Numbered from the stretch's first letter, positions 52,231-61,522 are shown. The stretch is 64,000 nt of DNA from RUG11551 sp045586185 (GCA_045586185.1 JAZMZV010000154.1:57839-121838), one strand, 5' to 3'. Notes: a model not told the origin generated them from the letters alone. Numbers and translations are program-made.

Positions 52231-53535
52231 TCATTCAAACTTTGTAACGCCCGGAAGCGGAACGTTGTACATGTTCACAACCGGGGAGTAGGTCGCGCCT
52301 TCAATCGGAGCGCACGGCGGAACGGCTTCCGGCGTGTATTCAGCAGGAGCCATAACCTTCTTGGAATTGAGAACCTGATCCCAGCCGAGCCGCTGTCCGG
52401 TATAGCACGCTTCGCGTCCCATAACGCCCATGAGGGTGCTGTAGGAGGAGTATTCAACGTCATTCTTCGCTTTACCGTTGCGGATTGAATCGAACATGAC
52501 TTCGTGTTCGGCAACGTACATATTGCAATTGGCGGCTTTTCGATCAGCCTTCCAAATGACTTTGCCTTCCAGGTCGATGATGTTCTTGCCCAAAGCGTTG
52601 GCGCAGCCTTTAGTTCCGAGAATGCGGCATTCGTTTTCGTTGAAGCAGCCGTTGATCTGACGGCAATACGAATGGACTTTAACGCCGTTGGGATAGTTGA
52701 ACGTAACGCTCATCTGATCGTAGATGTCGCCGTAAGCCGGCTGTTCAACGCGCAACGTACGAGCGCCGCAGCCCCAGGCGGATTCCGGTTTGCCGAGAAT
52801 CCAGAACGCTTTGTCGAGCGTGTGAACGTGCTGTTCGAGGTTGTAGTCGCCAGACAGCCAGGCGAAGTTGTACCAGTTGCGGTTCTGGAACATCATTTCG
52901 GTGTCGTTGTCGTGGCGGGGACGAGTCCACAGACGTCCGGTAAGGTACGTGCACTGGATTTCGCGAACGTCGCCAATCAAGCCGTCGAGAACCTGATTCA
53001 TGGTGGCGACAACGCCTTTGTGATAACGCCAGCACAGACCGGAAATGACGGTCAAGCCTTTTTCAGCCGCTTTCTTGCCGCTTTCCAGGAAGGAGCGAAC
53101 GCCAGCTGCGTCTACGCCGTTGGGCTTTTCAAAGAAGACGTGTTTGCCAGCTTCAACCGCCGCGGCGAAATGAATCGGGCGATAATGCGGAGAGGTTGCC
53201 AGAAGAACAACGTCGCAGTTTTCGATAACGCCTTTGTAGTTATCGAAACCGGAGAAAACGGTGTCCTGAGTCGCCTTGCAGCGGGGATTGTCCTTGTATC
53301 GATTGAACGAACCCTGAGCGTTTTCCGGGAACAAGTCGCCAAAAGCGGTAACGACTGTATTTTCATCCGCTTCCATCGCGTTAGCCAACGCGCCGTTGCC
53401 GCGTCCGCCGCAGCCAACCAGACCGATGCGGAGGATGTCAGAACCAGCAGCATGAGCGCTGCGAGCTATGGAAAGCGTACTAACAGCAGCCGCGCCGACG
53501 GCGGCTGTCTTCAAAAAATCACGACGATTTGCCAT
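52231..53535 (-). CDS. Gfo/Idh/MocA oxidoreductase, Tat-exported, copy 2
   Basis: 434 residues, tandem paralog of the gene at 50714-52018, with near-identical signal (MANRRDFLKTAAVGAAAVST) and core (RIGLVGCGGRGNGALANAME; FFEKPNGVDAAGV; GDIYDQMSVTF). Most differences lie in residues 165-190 and in the C-terminal substrate domain (for example WRYHKGVVATMNQVLDGLIG and LGTKGCANALGKNII), which suggests substrate divergence after duplication. It has its own terminator, so the two copies are separate transcription units. Upstream is AT-rich and no clear promoter was found. Confidence 0.93.
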   Translation of the reverse strand: MANRRDFLKTAAVGAAAVSTLSIARSAHAAGSDILRIGLVGCGGRGNGALANAMEADENTVVTAFGDLFPENAQGSFNRYKDNPRCKATQDTVFSGFDNYKGVIENCDVVLLATSPHYRPIHFAAAVEAGKHVFFEKPNGVDAAGVRSFLESGKKAAEKGLTVISGLCWRYHKGVVATMNQVLDGLIGDVREIQCTYLTGRLWTRPRHDNDTEMMFQNRNWYNFAWLSGDYNLEQHVHTLDKAFWILGKPESAWGCGARTLRVEQPAYGDIYDQMSVTFNYPNGVKVHSYCRQINGCFNENECRILGTKGCANALGKNIIDLEGKVIWKADRKAANCNMYVAEHEVMFDSIRNGKAKNDVEYSSYSTLMGVMGREACYTGQRLGWDQVLNSKKVMAPAEYTPEAVPPCAPIEGATYSPVVNMYNVPLPGVTKFE

Positions 53536-53697
53536 GTGTCTTCTCCTTCAAAAATCTAAGTAATTCATAAACGTACAAGTCGGGGTCTTTGCCCCAAATA
53601 CCTGTTATATATATTTTATTGTAACTCATTCGTTATAATTTTTCCAGAGATTTTGAGGGAAATTTTAAAAATTTTTTAAAAATTCTTACCGAAAAAC
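53536..53697. other. AT-rich divergent intergenic region
   Basis: Contains the AAGGAGAAG ribosome site of copy 2 (plus coordinates 53541-53549 reversed) and A/T-runs. A 61-codon minus-strand frame here is not supported. Confidence 0.4.
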
Positions 53698-53726
53698 TTG
53701 CAATTGCTAAAATTTTAGTGTATGAT
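53698..53726 (+). promoter_or_regulatory. Hsp70 gene promoter
   Basis: TTGCAA, a 17-base spacer and TATGAT; predicted start near 53733, about 200 bases before the ATG. The leader contains a short frame from ATG 53754 (52 codons, KREIYKFAPAFSQLAFSRF) that may be a leader peptide or nothing; there is no further support for it. Confidence 0.55.
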
Positions 53727-53935
53727 AATAGAAACAGGCAAGAAGCAAAACCAATGTTGAAAAGGGAAATATACAAATTTGCGCCGGCTTTTTCGCAGTT
53801 AGCCTTTTCGCGATTCATTTGTAAACAGTTCTCCGTTTTGACGTTAATTGCTCATATAGCTCGAGAAATTGCATACTATCAGATTATAATCGCTATAAAT
53901 CGCCTGTATTAGTTTACGTAGACGTATATATAAAT

Positions 53936-55471
53936 ATGAGTATGGAAAATATCCCGGCTGTCGGCATAGACTTGGGTACGACCTATTCCGTTATTGCAAA
54001 ATTGGACAATATGGGTCGGCCGATTACGCTGGTAAACGCCGAAGGCGATTTAACAACTCCGTCAGTCGCTCTGTTTGAGGGGAACGAGGCGATTGTCGGC
54101 AAAGAAGCTCTCAAGGCAATGGCTATCGAACCGATGGCGGTGGCGGAATGCGCAAAAAGAGACATCGGACACAAGGTCTTTCACAAGGTTCTGCAAAACA
54201 AGCAGTATCCGCCTGAAGTTATCGAAGCCCTCATTCTTAATAAACTGCGTCGAGATACGATTCCGCAAATCGGGGAATTTTCAAAAGTCGTTATTACCGT
54301 TCCCGCATATTTTGACGAAGTCCGCCGAAAGGCAACTCAAGACGCTGGCTACATGGCAGGGTTGGACGTGATGGACATCATCAACGAACCCACTGCCGCC
54401 GCTGTCGCTTACGGGTATCAGCAGGGATTTCTGGGGCAGGGCTACGACCAGCCGCGCAACGTCATGGTTTACGACCTCGGCGGAGGCACGTTCGACGTTA
54501 CCATCATGCGTATCGAGAACAACCAGTTCATCGCCCTGGCAACAGACGGCGACGTTCAGCTGGGCGGATACGACTGGGATCAGCGTTTGTTGGACTTGGC
54601 GGTTGACGCGTTTATTCGCGAGCATTTTATAGACCCTCGAGAAGACGAAGTCGCCCGCGGACGTCTTTGGAGAGAATGCGAAGACGCCAAACGCACTCTG
54701 ACAAGCCGTCAAAAATGTACAATCAACTGCGAGTATAAAGGCAAGTTCAGCCGAATCGAAGTTACTCGTCAGGAATTCGAACAGGCAACATTGGATTTGG
54801 TCGACAGAACCCGGTTCACAGCAGAGCAAACGCTGCGAACGTCCGGGCTTTCCTGGGAAGACATCGACCGCGTTTTGCTGGTCGGCGGTTCTTCTCGAAT
54901 GCCGATGATTCGCACCATGCTTCAGCAGATTTCCGGAAAAGTTCCAGACGCAGGCGTTGCGGCAGACGAAGCCGTCGCTCAAGGCGCTGCGCTGCACGCC
55001 GGTCTTATTCTCGATCAGAACATGGGCAACCCCGGCGCGTTCCAAATCAAAAACGTCAACTCACACAGTTTGGGCGTCATCGGCCGAGACCCGCAAACCG
55101 GGCGTCGCCGCAACGGAATTATCGTTCCGCGCAACACCCAATTGCCAATTACAGCTCGGCGTATTTTCAAAACGTCCAAGCAGGATCAAAAATCCGTTAT
55201 GGTTCAGGTGGTAGAAGGAGAAAGCTCTTCTCCGGACGATTGCACCTATATTGGTCAATGCACCGTTACGGGTCTTCCGCCCAATCTTCCGCCTGGCTCT
55301 CCGATTGAAGTTTTGTTCGATTACGACCCCAGCGGCAGACTTCGCGTTCGCGTTTCTGTTGCCGGCAGACAGATCGAAACAGAATTCACTCGAGAGAACA
55401 GTCTGTCCAAGGAACATCTTGACGGCTGGCGAATGTTCATTTCGCAAGAGCCGCCAACAGATTACTGTTAA
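53936..55471 (+). CDS. Hsp70 family chaperone lacking the lid
   Basis: 511 residues against about 640 for DnaK. The ATPase domain is complete: GIDLGTTYSVIA near residue 10, IINEPTAAAVAYGYQQGF, VYDLGGGTFDVTIMRIENN, and VLLVGGSSRMPMIRTML. The substrate-binding beta domain is present (HSLGVIGRDPQTGRRRNGII; RNTQLPITARRIFKT), but the C-terminal helical lid is missing, and the protein ends SQEPPTDYC. No DnaJ or GrpE gene is nearby. It resembles the extra short Hsp70 paralogs of Planctomycetes. The exact start could be six bases later (second Met). No ribosome site seen. Confidence 0.92.
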   Translation: MSMENIPAVGIDLGTTYSVIAKLDNMGRPITLVNAEGDLTTPSVALFEGNEAIVGKEALKAMAIEPMAVAECAKRDIGHKVFHKVLQNKQYPPEVIEALILNKLRRDTIPQIGEFSKVVITVPAYFDEVRRKATQDAGYMAGLDVMDIINEPTAAAVAYGYQQGFLGQGYDQPRNVMVYDLGGGTFDVTIMRIENNQFIALATDGDVQLGGYDWDQRLLDLAVDAFIREHFIDPREDEVARGRLWRECEDAKRTLTSRQKCTINCEYKGKFSRIEVTRQEFEQATLDLVDRTRFTAEQTLRTSGLSWEDIDRVLLVGGSSRMPMIRTMLQQISGKVPDAGVAADEAVAQGAALHAGLILDQNMGNPGAFQIKNVNSHSLGVIGRDPQTGRRRNGIIVPRNTQLPITARRIFKTSKQDQKSVMVQVVEGESSSPDDCTYIGQCTVTGLPPNLPPGSPIEVLFDYDPSGRLRVRVSVAGRQIETEFTRENSLSKEHLDGWRMFISQEPPTDYC

Positions 55472-55836
55472 TCTTTGGCAGCGCAGCCGGGAGATTTTCC
55501 CGCTGTTGTAAAAAAGCAGGTTCATTTTCATAAAAATCCATTTTTTTTGAAAAAAGAACGCTAACCCCCCTTTGTTAAAATGGGAAATAGAGTAAAATAA
55601 ATAAAGTATTGTAGAAAAGTTTCGGCTGACGCTTGGGGGAAGCCAAAATATTTTTCCTGTAAATCATCGTTGATTATTCGTGGAGTAAAACGAATTTAAA
55701 AGACAATATTATTTCGGGCGTTTCCCCCTTGGTATTCCCGTACAATTCAAACGGGCTTTTCAGTTTCGCCAAATAATATTCCTGAATTAGGGACTCCCCT
55801 ATTAACACATTTTAGAACTTCGGAGGATTCACCGTC
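55472..55836. other. Intergenic region before the ExbB operon
   Basis: An imperfect hairpin AGCCGGGAGATTTTCCCGCT (55484-55503) follows the Hsp70 stop but lacks a T-run. A candidate promoter TTGTTA with a 15-base spacer and TAAAAT lies near 55572-55598, but the spacing is poor. Nothing else is recognised. Confidence 0.4.
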
Positions 55837-56625
55837 ATGTTTAGATGTTTAACTTGCGGATCGCTGGGAGCGTTATTGTTTTCCGCTCTGCTTCTTGCCA
55901 TTTATGCTGGAACCGTTACCGTTGCAACCACGAGCGTTGCCAACGTTGCCGTAGCTGCAGATGACGCTGCCGCCGCAGACGAAGCAGCAGCCCCGAAAAA
56001 GGAAAACTTCCTCGTTTGGCTGTATCAGGCTTTGGGTTGGAAATACTGCATCGCATTCGGCGTTATTTCGTTCCTGTTCATCGCCTTTGTCTTCAAGTAC
56101 TCGTTCTCGATGCGTCGAAGCGTGTTGATGCCGGACGAAATTGTAGAGGGCTTTGACGCTGAAATTCAGGAAAAGCATTTTTCAGAAGCGTACGAACTGG
56201 TTTCCAATGACGAGTCCTTTATGGCTCAGGTTTTGGCAGCCGGTTTGCCGAGACTTCAGCAAGGCCGCGACGCCGCTCAGAAAGCCATGGAAGACGTTAT
56301 CGCGTCCGAATCCATGAAGCTTGACCATCAGCTTTCCTACGTCGGTCTGATTGCCGCCGTCGCCCCGTCAGTCGGGTTGCTCGGTACGGTCGATGGTATG
56401 GTCGCGTCCTTCTCCGTTATTGCTAACTCCGCCAGCACGCCGAAACCGTCTGAGTTGGCAAAAGGTATTTCTATGGCTCTTATTACGACCATGGTCGGGT
56501 TGATCTTCTCGATTCCTGCGTCCATCTTCTTCGCCTTGATGAAAAACCACATCAACAAGATCATTTTTGACATCAGCGTCAAGGGCGAACAGTTCATGGA
56601 TCAGCTGCTCCGCGGCGGTAAATGA
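55837..56625 (+). CDS. exbB: MotA/TolQ/ExbB proton channel protein
   Basis: A 262-residue inner-membrane proton channel subunit that energises envelope processes through ExbD. An N-terminal signal or helix (SLGALLFSALLLAIYAGTV) is followed by an Ala/Asp-rich linker, then a helix near residues 66-86, a cytoplasmic loop (EIQEKHFSEAYELVSNDESF) and the conserved paired helices APSVGLLGTVDGMVASF and ALITTMVGLIFSIPASIFFA. GGAGG precedes the ATG. It heads a three-gene operon with two ExbD genes; no TonB gene is adjacent. Confidence 0.93.
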   Translation: MFRCLTCGSLGALLFSALLLAIYAGTVTVATTSVANVAVAADDAAAADEAAAPKKENFLVWLYQALGWKYCIAFGVISFLFIAFVFKYSFSMRRSVLMPDEIVEGFDAEIQEKHFSEAYELVSNDESFMAQVLAAGLPRLQQGRDAAQKAMEDVIASESMKLDHQLSYVGLIAAVAPSVGLLGTVDGMVASFSVIANSASTPKPSELAKGISMALITTMVGLIFSIPASIFFALMKNHINKIIFDISVKGEQFMDQLLRGGK

Positions 56626-56747
56626 TTTTGAACGCTGGACTGTGGAAATAATACTATACGGAATCCGGAACCGAACCGTCTGCTTTGCAGGCGGCGGTTC
56701 TAAAAGATTCTGTGTTTTCCGCGAACCATTAACCTCAATTTAATATC

Positions 56748-57191
56748 ATGGCAAAACCAAGACCACAAGAAACAGCCGATGCTGACATGACGCCTATGAT
56801 CGACATGACGTTCCAGCTGATCGCCTTCTTTATGGTTCTGATCAACTTTACAGAAGCGGATCAAAACCAGGCAATCAACCTGCCGTCCAGCGAGCTGGCA
56901 AAAACGCCGGATTTTCCGCCAGAAGGTCCGGTTACGCTGCAGGTTGAAAAAAATGGCTATGTAATTTTTGGCGTTAATACAGCAAAAGCTCCTGATTTGA
57001 AAGACCTCGAGGGTATGCTCAAAACAGAGTATACTCAGCGTAAGCTGATGGGGAAAGATCCCAAAATGTCCACGATTATTATTCGTGGCGACAAGAATGC
57101 AAAAACGGGGCGCATTCAGGAAGTTGTTGGAATTGCTCAGGAAGTGGGGTATGAAAAATTCATACTTCGCGCCAAAGAAGTCGCCAAGTAA
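56748..57191 (+). CDS. exbD: ExbD/TolR family protein 1
   Basis: 147 residues with the family opening DMTPMIDMTFQLIAFFMVLI, containing the proton-relay Asp in a single helix, and a periplasmic domain ending YEKFILRAKEVAK. It is 122 bases after exbB and 15 bases before a second exbD-like gene. The two ExbD copies may form a mixed dimer inside the ExbB ring. Confidence 0.92.
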   Translation: MAKPRPQETADADMTPMIDMTFQLIAFFMVLINFTEADQNQAINLPSSELAKTPDFPPEGPVTLQVEKNGYVIFGVNTAKAPDLKDLEGMLKTEYTQRKLMGKDPKMSTIIIRGDKNAKTGRIQEVVGIAQEVGYEKFILRAKEVAK

Positions 57192-57206
57192 CGGGAGGTC
57201 ATTATT

Positions 57207-57716
57207 ATGGCAAGAAAAACAAGAGAGAACGAAAAACTCAATATTAACATGACCCCGATGATCGACATCGTATTCCAGCTGTTGATCTTCTTCGTCATGT
57301 CATTCAAGATTGTTACTCCGGAAGGCGACTTCAGCGTCAAAATGCCAATGGCTCCTGCAGAAGGTAAAATGAGCGAAGACTCAACGCCGCCGCTGCCGCC
57401 AATTGCGATTCGACTCAATTCTTCGACAACCGGACAGCTGCTCGAAGTCCAGGCTGGCAACCAAAACTTTGGACGAGGAGAAGCGGGATTAGCCAAGCTT
57501 CAGAAGTTCATTCTTCAGCAGGTTGCTCCCAAAGGCGGTCCGCCAAATCCGGAAGTTGCACGAGAGCAGGAAGTTGAACTTACATGCGATTACAGACTCA
57601 AATACGAATACGTAATCAAATGTATTTCGTACGTTACCGGTTATCGCGATAAGAACACTGGCGAAGTTGTCCGAATTGCAGAAAAAATCAAGTTTGCCGC
57701 TCCGGTTGGAAACTGA
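57207..57716 (+). CDS. ExbD/TolR family protein 2
   Basis: 169 residues with NMTPMIDIVFQLLIFFVMSF (helix with the conserved Asp), a longer periplasmic domain (PPIAIRLNSSTTGQLLEVQA; QVAPKGGPPNPEVAREQEVE) and VIKCISYVTGYRDKNTGEVV. GGGAGGT is a good ribosome site. It is the last gene of the operon and is followed by a strong terminator. Confidence 0.92.
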   Translation: MARKTRENEKLNINMTPMIDIVFQLLIFFVMSFKIVTPEGDFSVKMPMAPAEGKMSEDSTPPLPPIAIRLNSSTTGQLLEVQAGNQNFGRGEAGLAKLQKFILQQVAPKGGPPNPEVAREQEVELTCDYRLKYEYVIKCISYVTGYRDKNTGEVVRIAEKIKFAAPVGN

Positions 57717-57742
57717 TTTGCAATCATAAATTCACAAATGTT

Positions 57743-57778
57743 AAACAGGTCGTCTGCAAACAGACGACCTGTTTTTTT
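57743..57778 (+). terminator. ExbB-ExbD-ExbD operon terminator
   Basis: AAACAGGTCGTCTG pairs with CAGACGACCTGTTT around AAAA or similar, followed by a T-run. Confidence 0.92.
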
Positions 57779-57884
57779 AGATGGATGCAACGTCTTTACC
57801 GCTCTGAAAAAACACAGCTTGATTATATTAGACGCAGGAAAAACAGGCGAACGCATCTATCCGTGTATTTCCCTGCTAAACTCC

Positions 57885-57942
57885 TTGACAATGACTTTTT
57901 CTTATGTTAAAATAAAGCTGTTAGCTATTAGCTAGAAGCTGG
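57885..57942 (+). promoter_or_regulatory. M14-like gene promoter and leader heptamers
   Basis: TTGACA (57885-57890), a 17-base spacer and TAAAAT (57908-57913). Three heptamers GTTAGCT, ATTAGCT, AGAAGCT begin at 57920, at the predicted transcription start, ahead of the ATG at 57997. Confidence 0.75.
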
Positions 57943-57996
57943 TTTATATTGGTAACACAACAACCCCCTAATTATCCTCAACCCCTTCCTGAAATC

Positions 57997-59358
57997 ATGA
58001 AACTGAAAAGAGCGTTCCTGTTTTTACTCATTGCAATTCTTTCCTCTCTCCCGGTTCAGGCGGAGATCCGCGTCGACGCTGATTTTCCCGGCGGAAACGT
58101 CAAAGTCGAGTCCATCGACCAGGGTGCGAGCCGCACGGGCGGAGAGGATGAGGTTATGTCTCCGAACGTGTCTGTTTCGGCGCAACCCTCATCCAATCAG
58201 GAACCGACCTTGTCGGGGGCGAACGTGGTTTGCGTCCGACCTGACCTGCGCGACACAAAGAGTAACTATTTCTATTTTTACTTCCGGGTTACCGGAGCGG
58301 AGAATCGAACTGTTACGTTCAAGTTCCCGGATAAGTCCACGAATTTCGGCGCAGTCGGTCCGAACGTGAGCGTCGACGGCGGGAAAACGTGGAAATATCT
58401 CGGCGAGAAGGAGTATTATGCCTCCGGGACAAAATTCCCCGCAGACCAGCACGAATTTACGTGGACGTTCGGCCCCAACGACTCGGACGTTCGTTTCGCG
58501 TTCGGGACGCCGTACACGCAGTCGAACTGGGACGAATTCATGGCTCAGTACCGCGCCCGGGAGGACGTTCGTTTTGAAACCCTCTGCCGTTCGCGGTTGG
58601 ACAAACGCGACGTGGAACTCTTCCGCGTTCCGTATCTCGGACAGGGGAAACCCCGTTTTTACCTCGCGTTCACGGCGCGGCATCACGCCTGCGAGACCTC
58701 CGCCAGCCCGGTCATGGAAGGCATGATTTCGTTCTGTCTTTCCGACGCCCCGGAGGCGCAATGGCTTCGTCAAAACGCGGAAATCGTCTTCATTCCGTTC
58801 ATGGATAAAGACGGCGTTGAAGACGGAGATCAGGGCAAAAACCGCAGTCCGCACGACCATAACCGAGACTACGTTCAGGAACTGTACCCGTCCGTCAAGG
58901 CGTTTAAGAAACTTATCGTAAAAGAATCCGAAGGGATTCCGCTTGTTTTTATGGATCTCCACGCTCCCAATATCCGCGGTGGCAATAACGAATTCTACTA
59001 CTCCCACGGCCCCATTGAGATGGAAAAAATGAACCCCATCTGGAACCGCTTCCGCGATAAACTGGCTGAAAACCAGAAAGATGGAACGCTGAAATACGAA
59101 CCCAAATGGGACGTGCCGGGTCGCAGCGACGGCAAATACAATTCGATCAGAACGTTTACCGGGAAAGATGGCAACCTGTCCTCCTCGAGAGTTTGGGCGC
59201 AAGGCCTTCCCAACGCCTACTTCACGAACTGCATGGAATTCGGCTATTCCCTGTGCGGCAACGCAACGATCACGCCGGTAACCGGTCGCGAACTGGGTCG
59301 AAACGTCATGAAAACATTAGCTGAGATTCTGAAAGAAGACGGCGCGAAGGAACAATGA
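57997..59358 (+). CDS. Exported M14 carboxypeptidase-like protein
   Basis: The start at 57997 gives signal peptide MKLKRAFLFLLIAILSSLPV ending QA. 453 residues. A beta-rich N-terminal domain (DLRDTKSNYFYFYFRVTGAE; ISPRISAQ-free frame) leads to the zinc-peptidase domain: TARHHACETSASPVMEG (His and Glu zinc ligands), FIPFMDKDGVEDGDQGKNRS, HDHNRDYVQELYPS and the third ligand in FMDLHAPNIRG. This order resembles cytosolic carboxypeptidase-like M14 proteins. Residues about 42-74 (GASRTGGEDEVMSPN..., QEPTLSG) are encoded by a dispersed repeat also present at 6251-6345, so they are a foreign loop near the N-terminus. The next gene, 62 bases on, may be cotranscribed. Confidence 0.8.
   Translation: MKLKRAFLFLLIAILSSLPVQAEIRVDADFPGGNVKVESIDQGASRTGGEDEVMSPNVSVSAQPSSNQEPTLSGANVVCVRPDLRDTKSNYFYFYFRVTGAENRTVTFKFPDKSTNFGAVGPNVSVDGGKTWKYLGEKEYYASGTKFPADQHEFTWTFGPNDSDVRFAFGTPYTQSNWDEFMAQYRAREDVRFETLCRSRLDKRDVELFRVPYLGQGKPRFYLAFTARHHACETSASPVMEGMISFCLSDAPEAQWLRQNAEIVFIPFMDKDGVEDGDQGKNRSPHDHNRDYVQELYPSVKAFKKLIVKESEGIPLVFMDLHAPNIRGGNNEFYYSHGPIEMEKMNPIWNRFRDKLAENQKDGTLKYEPKWDVPGRSDGKYNSIRTFTGKDGNLSSSRVWAQGLPNAYFTNCMEFGYSLCGNATITPVTGRELGRNVMKTLAEILKEDGAKEQ
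58122..58216. repeat. 95-base dispersed repeat inside the M14-like gene
   Basis: Close copy of 6251-6345: begins GGGTGCGAGCCGCACGGGC and ends CATCCAATCAGGAACCGACC then TTGTCGG. It is translated in frame. Confidence 0.9.
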
Positions 59359-59420
59359 GATTTCCCAAACGTCAGGACGGTCCCGTCATTACAAAACCAA
59401 TTTGAAATTGAATAAATGCC

Positions 59421-60743
59421 ATGAAGACTTTCACTCCATTTTTGTTTGTCCTTTTAACTCTCGCCTCTCCCCTTTTCGCGCAGACGCCGCTGGAGAAAGT
59501 TGCAGCTGCATGCAAGATTTTCCCTACTTACGAGGCAGGCGTGAATAACGGCGCGATCGCTCCCATGGAGTACGCGGTTCTTCAGATGAAGCCCGGCAGC
59601 GAGGAAATGCTTGAAGCGGAGAAAATGCTTCTCGCCGCTTTTCCGACCGCTACGCTCGACGGTCAGCGAACCATTGGGCGAATTCTTCACCCCATTGCTG
59701 GTCCCGCGACGGTCGAGGCGCTTACCCCGTTTTTGACGTCCGACGCGAACAACGGCGAAACGGCAAAAATTGCTCAGATGCTCGTTTCTTTCGTGAAAAA
59801 GAATCACGACTCGACCGTCCCCAAAGACGAGACGTTTACAGCCCCGTACCGTCACGGCGAGTTCTATCGGAACGACTTCACTCCCGAAACGGACGCGCAG
59901 CTTGCCGCCCGGCTTGAATCCGAAACCGCCGCGGTTCTGGCTTGCGCCGATGCGAAAAAGCGCCTGGAACTTCTTGAAAAGATGGGAACGTCTATTGAAC
60001 GCGCCCCCTCGCCTCTGGAATGGTACAAAAAACTCCTCGCCTCTCCTGACGTTACAACGCAGAAACAGGTCTGGGACTTGATGGGTCGTTACTGCCGCAA
60101 GGTGGAGTGCATGCGCTTTGCCGCCCAGGAGATGAAGCGGGAATCCCCAACCTCCGCCAACGCGGCTCTGGCTGCCGTGAGAATCGGGAACGTGAAACGG
60201 TTTTCCATGCAAAACGAGGTTAGAGAGATTCTGACTGACGTTGAACAGAGCTGCAAAAACGAAGACGTTCGGATGCGCGCTGTTGCAGTGCTGCGTCAAA
60301 TCGATATCCGTCAAGGGGGCGTTTTCATGTGGCATGCAACCCAGGCGCAGGAAACGCGAGACGAAAACCCCGCAGCGTTTCCTCCCGAAAAATGGTCGCC
60401 GCTGATAGCCGGTCAGACGGTTTTGGGGTGGGAACTGGCAACGACGCGCCATTTCCCGAAAGGTTCTTTCCTCTACTTGCGAAACATCGTGGAGTCGGAA
60501 ACGGACGTCAAACTCAACGCGGAATTGACCTCGCCGGTTCCCGTTCGGTTCTGGCTCAACGGAAAGGTGATTTTCGAGAGTAAAACCGGCGGAGAGAAAC
60601 CGTTTGTCGTTCCTGTTACAATTAACAAAGGCAAGAATCCGGTTTACATTGAATTCCAGTCTCTGGGACGCGCCTGCCCGTTCTCGCTGCGGTTTCTGGA
60701 ACCAGGCGGAGCCGTCGCCCACGGGCTGAATTTTACGCTGTAG
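59421..60743 (+). CDS. Exported protein of unknown function
   Basis: 440 residues with signal peptide MKTFTPFLFVLLTLASPLFA. Residues about 20-300 are helical with HEAT-like alternation (AIAPMEYAVLQMKPGSEEML; TLDGQRTIGRILHPIAGPAT; ALAAVRIGNVKRFSMQNEVR). The last 130 residues are beta-rich and resemble a carbohydrate-binding or jelly-roll module (LYLRNIVESETDVKLNAELT; VRFWLNGKVIFESKTGG; NKGKNPVYIEFQ). It is encoded 62 bases after the M14-like gene. No catalytic motif is seen; a role in glycan or peptide binding is inference. Confidence 0.7.
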   Translation: MKTFTPFLFVLLTLASPLFAQTPLEKVAAACKIFPTYEAGVNNGAIAPMEYAVLQMKPGSEEMLEAEKMLLAAFPTATLDGQRTIGRILHPIAGPATVEALTPFLTSDANNGETAKIAQMLVSFVKKNHDSTVPKDETFTAPYRHGEFYRNDFTPETDAQLAARLESETAAVLACADAKKRLELLEKMGTSIERAPSPLEWYKKLLASPDVTTQKQVWDLMGRYCRKVECMRFAAQEMKRESPTSANAALAAVRIGNVKRFSMQNEVREILTDVEQSCKNEDVRMRAVAVLRQIDIRQGGVFMWHATQAQETRDENPAAFPPEKWSPLIAGQTVLGWELATTRHFPKGSFLYLRNIVESETDVKLNAELTSPVPVRFWLNGKVIFESKTGGEKPFVVPVTINKGKNPVYIEFQSLGRACPFSLRFLEPGGAVAHGLNFTL

Positions 60744-61522
60744 ACAACTGGCAAAGTGTGACATTTCGGGGAGTGCGGCGGCTTGACGCCGCCTTGTCCA
60801 GCGTCCCGCTAAAAGACGCGGATAAGCCCGAATCGCCGCAGCCCCCTGCCGCCGAAGAAATATTTTAAGCCGCAAAGAACGCAAAAGACGCAAAGAAATC
60901 TTTAAAACTTCGCGAACATCCTCCGCGGCTCCGCATCTCCGCGTGAGATTTTCCGGGCGCTAACATAACAAATGTTTTGGTTCGCCTTCGGCGAACTGCG
61001 TAACTACGCTCGTTTCACTCGCTTCAATACCGCCTTCCATTTTTCATGTGAGATTTTCTTCGGCGGCTGACACAGCCGCGATCCAGCAGGTCAGAGGGGT
61101 TGCCGCATTCTCAAGATTCTTGGAGGCTTCCGCCGCAAGCGTTCACCCATTGATAACTTCGCGAACTTTGCGAACTTCGCGTGAGATTTTCTTCGGCGGC
61201 TGACACAGCCGCGATCCAGCAGGTCGGAGGGGTTGTTCTGCGAAAGAGATTATCCGTCATACCTGCAATGCGGCAGGGGACTGCCGCGTGCCGGTTGTTC
61301 GGGCGGACATTCCTGCGAAAGAGATTATTTCTTGTCCCAGCAAGGCGCCCGAGACAGGCGCCATCTGGGGAGGTTTTCCGCTTCGTCGATTTGGTATGCA
61401 CAGTTCAAACGTTTTGTTCGCCGTTCTACGCAAAGAACGTTATTTTTAAAACTTTGCGAACATCCTCCGCGGCTCCGCATCTCCGCGTGAGATTTACCGG
61501 GCGCTCAATTACCGTTTTTTAG
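60744..61522. repeat. Cluster of dispersed palindromic repeats
   Basis: No gene. Seen: a GTGCGGCGGCTTGACGCCGC hairpin near 60777; AAAGAACGCAAAAGACGCAA words; two direct copies of a block containing CCTCCGCGGCTCCGCATCTC (60913-60950, 61456-61495); GGTTCGCCTTCGGCGAACTG; an inverted GGCGGTAATGGAGCG relative (61024-61042); two direct copies of GGCGGCTGACACAGCCGCGA (61050-61076, 61192-61220); and CGCAAGCG at 61134. Inverted copies of several blocks lie at 63290-63520, beyond the next gene. Confidence 0.85.

Noticed and set aside
53754..53912. 52-codon frame in the Hsp70 leader
   Set aside because: Possible leader peptide, but no ribosome site or other support.
58189..59202. 337-codon minus-strand frame
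   Set aside because: Antisense to the M14-like gene with its zinc-ligand motifs.
59454..60893. 479-codon minus-strand frame
   Set aside because: Antisense to the exported protein at 59421-60743, whose signal peptide and domain pattern are convincing; the antisense frame is Arg-rich and featureless.
60744..61522. Several 85-113 codon frames in the repeat cluster
   Set aside because: All lie in dispersed repeats and give Arg/Ser-rich translations with no domain.
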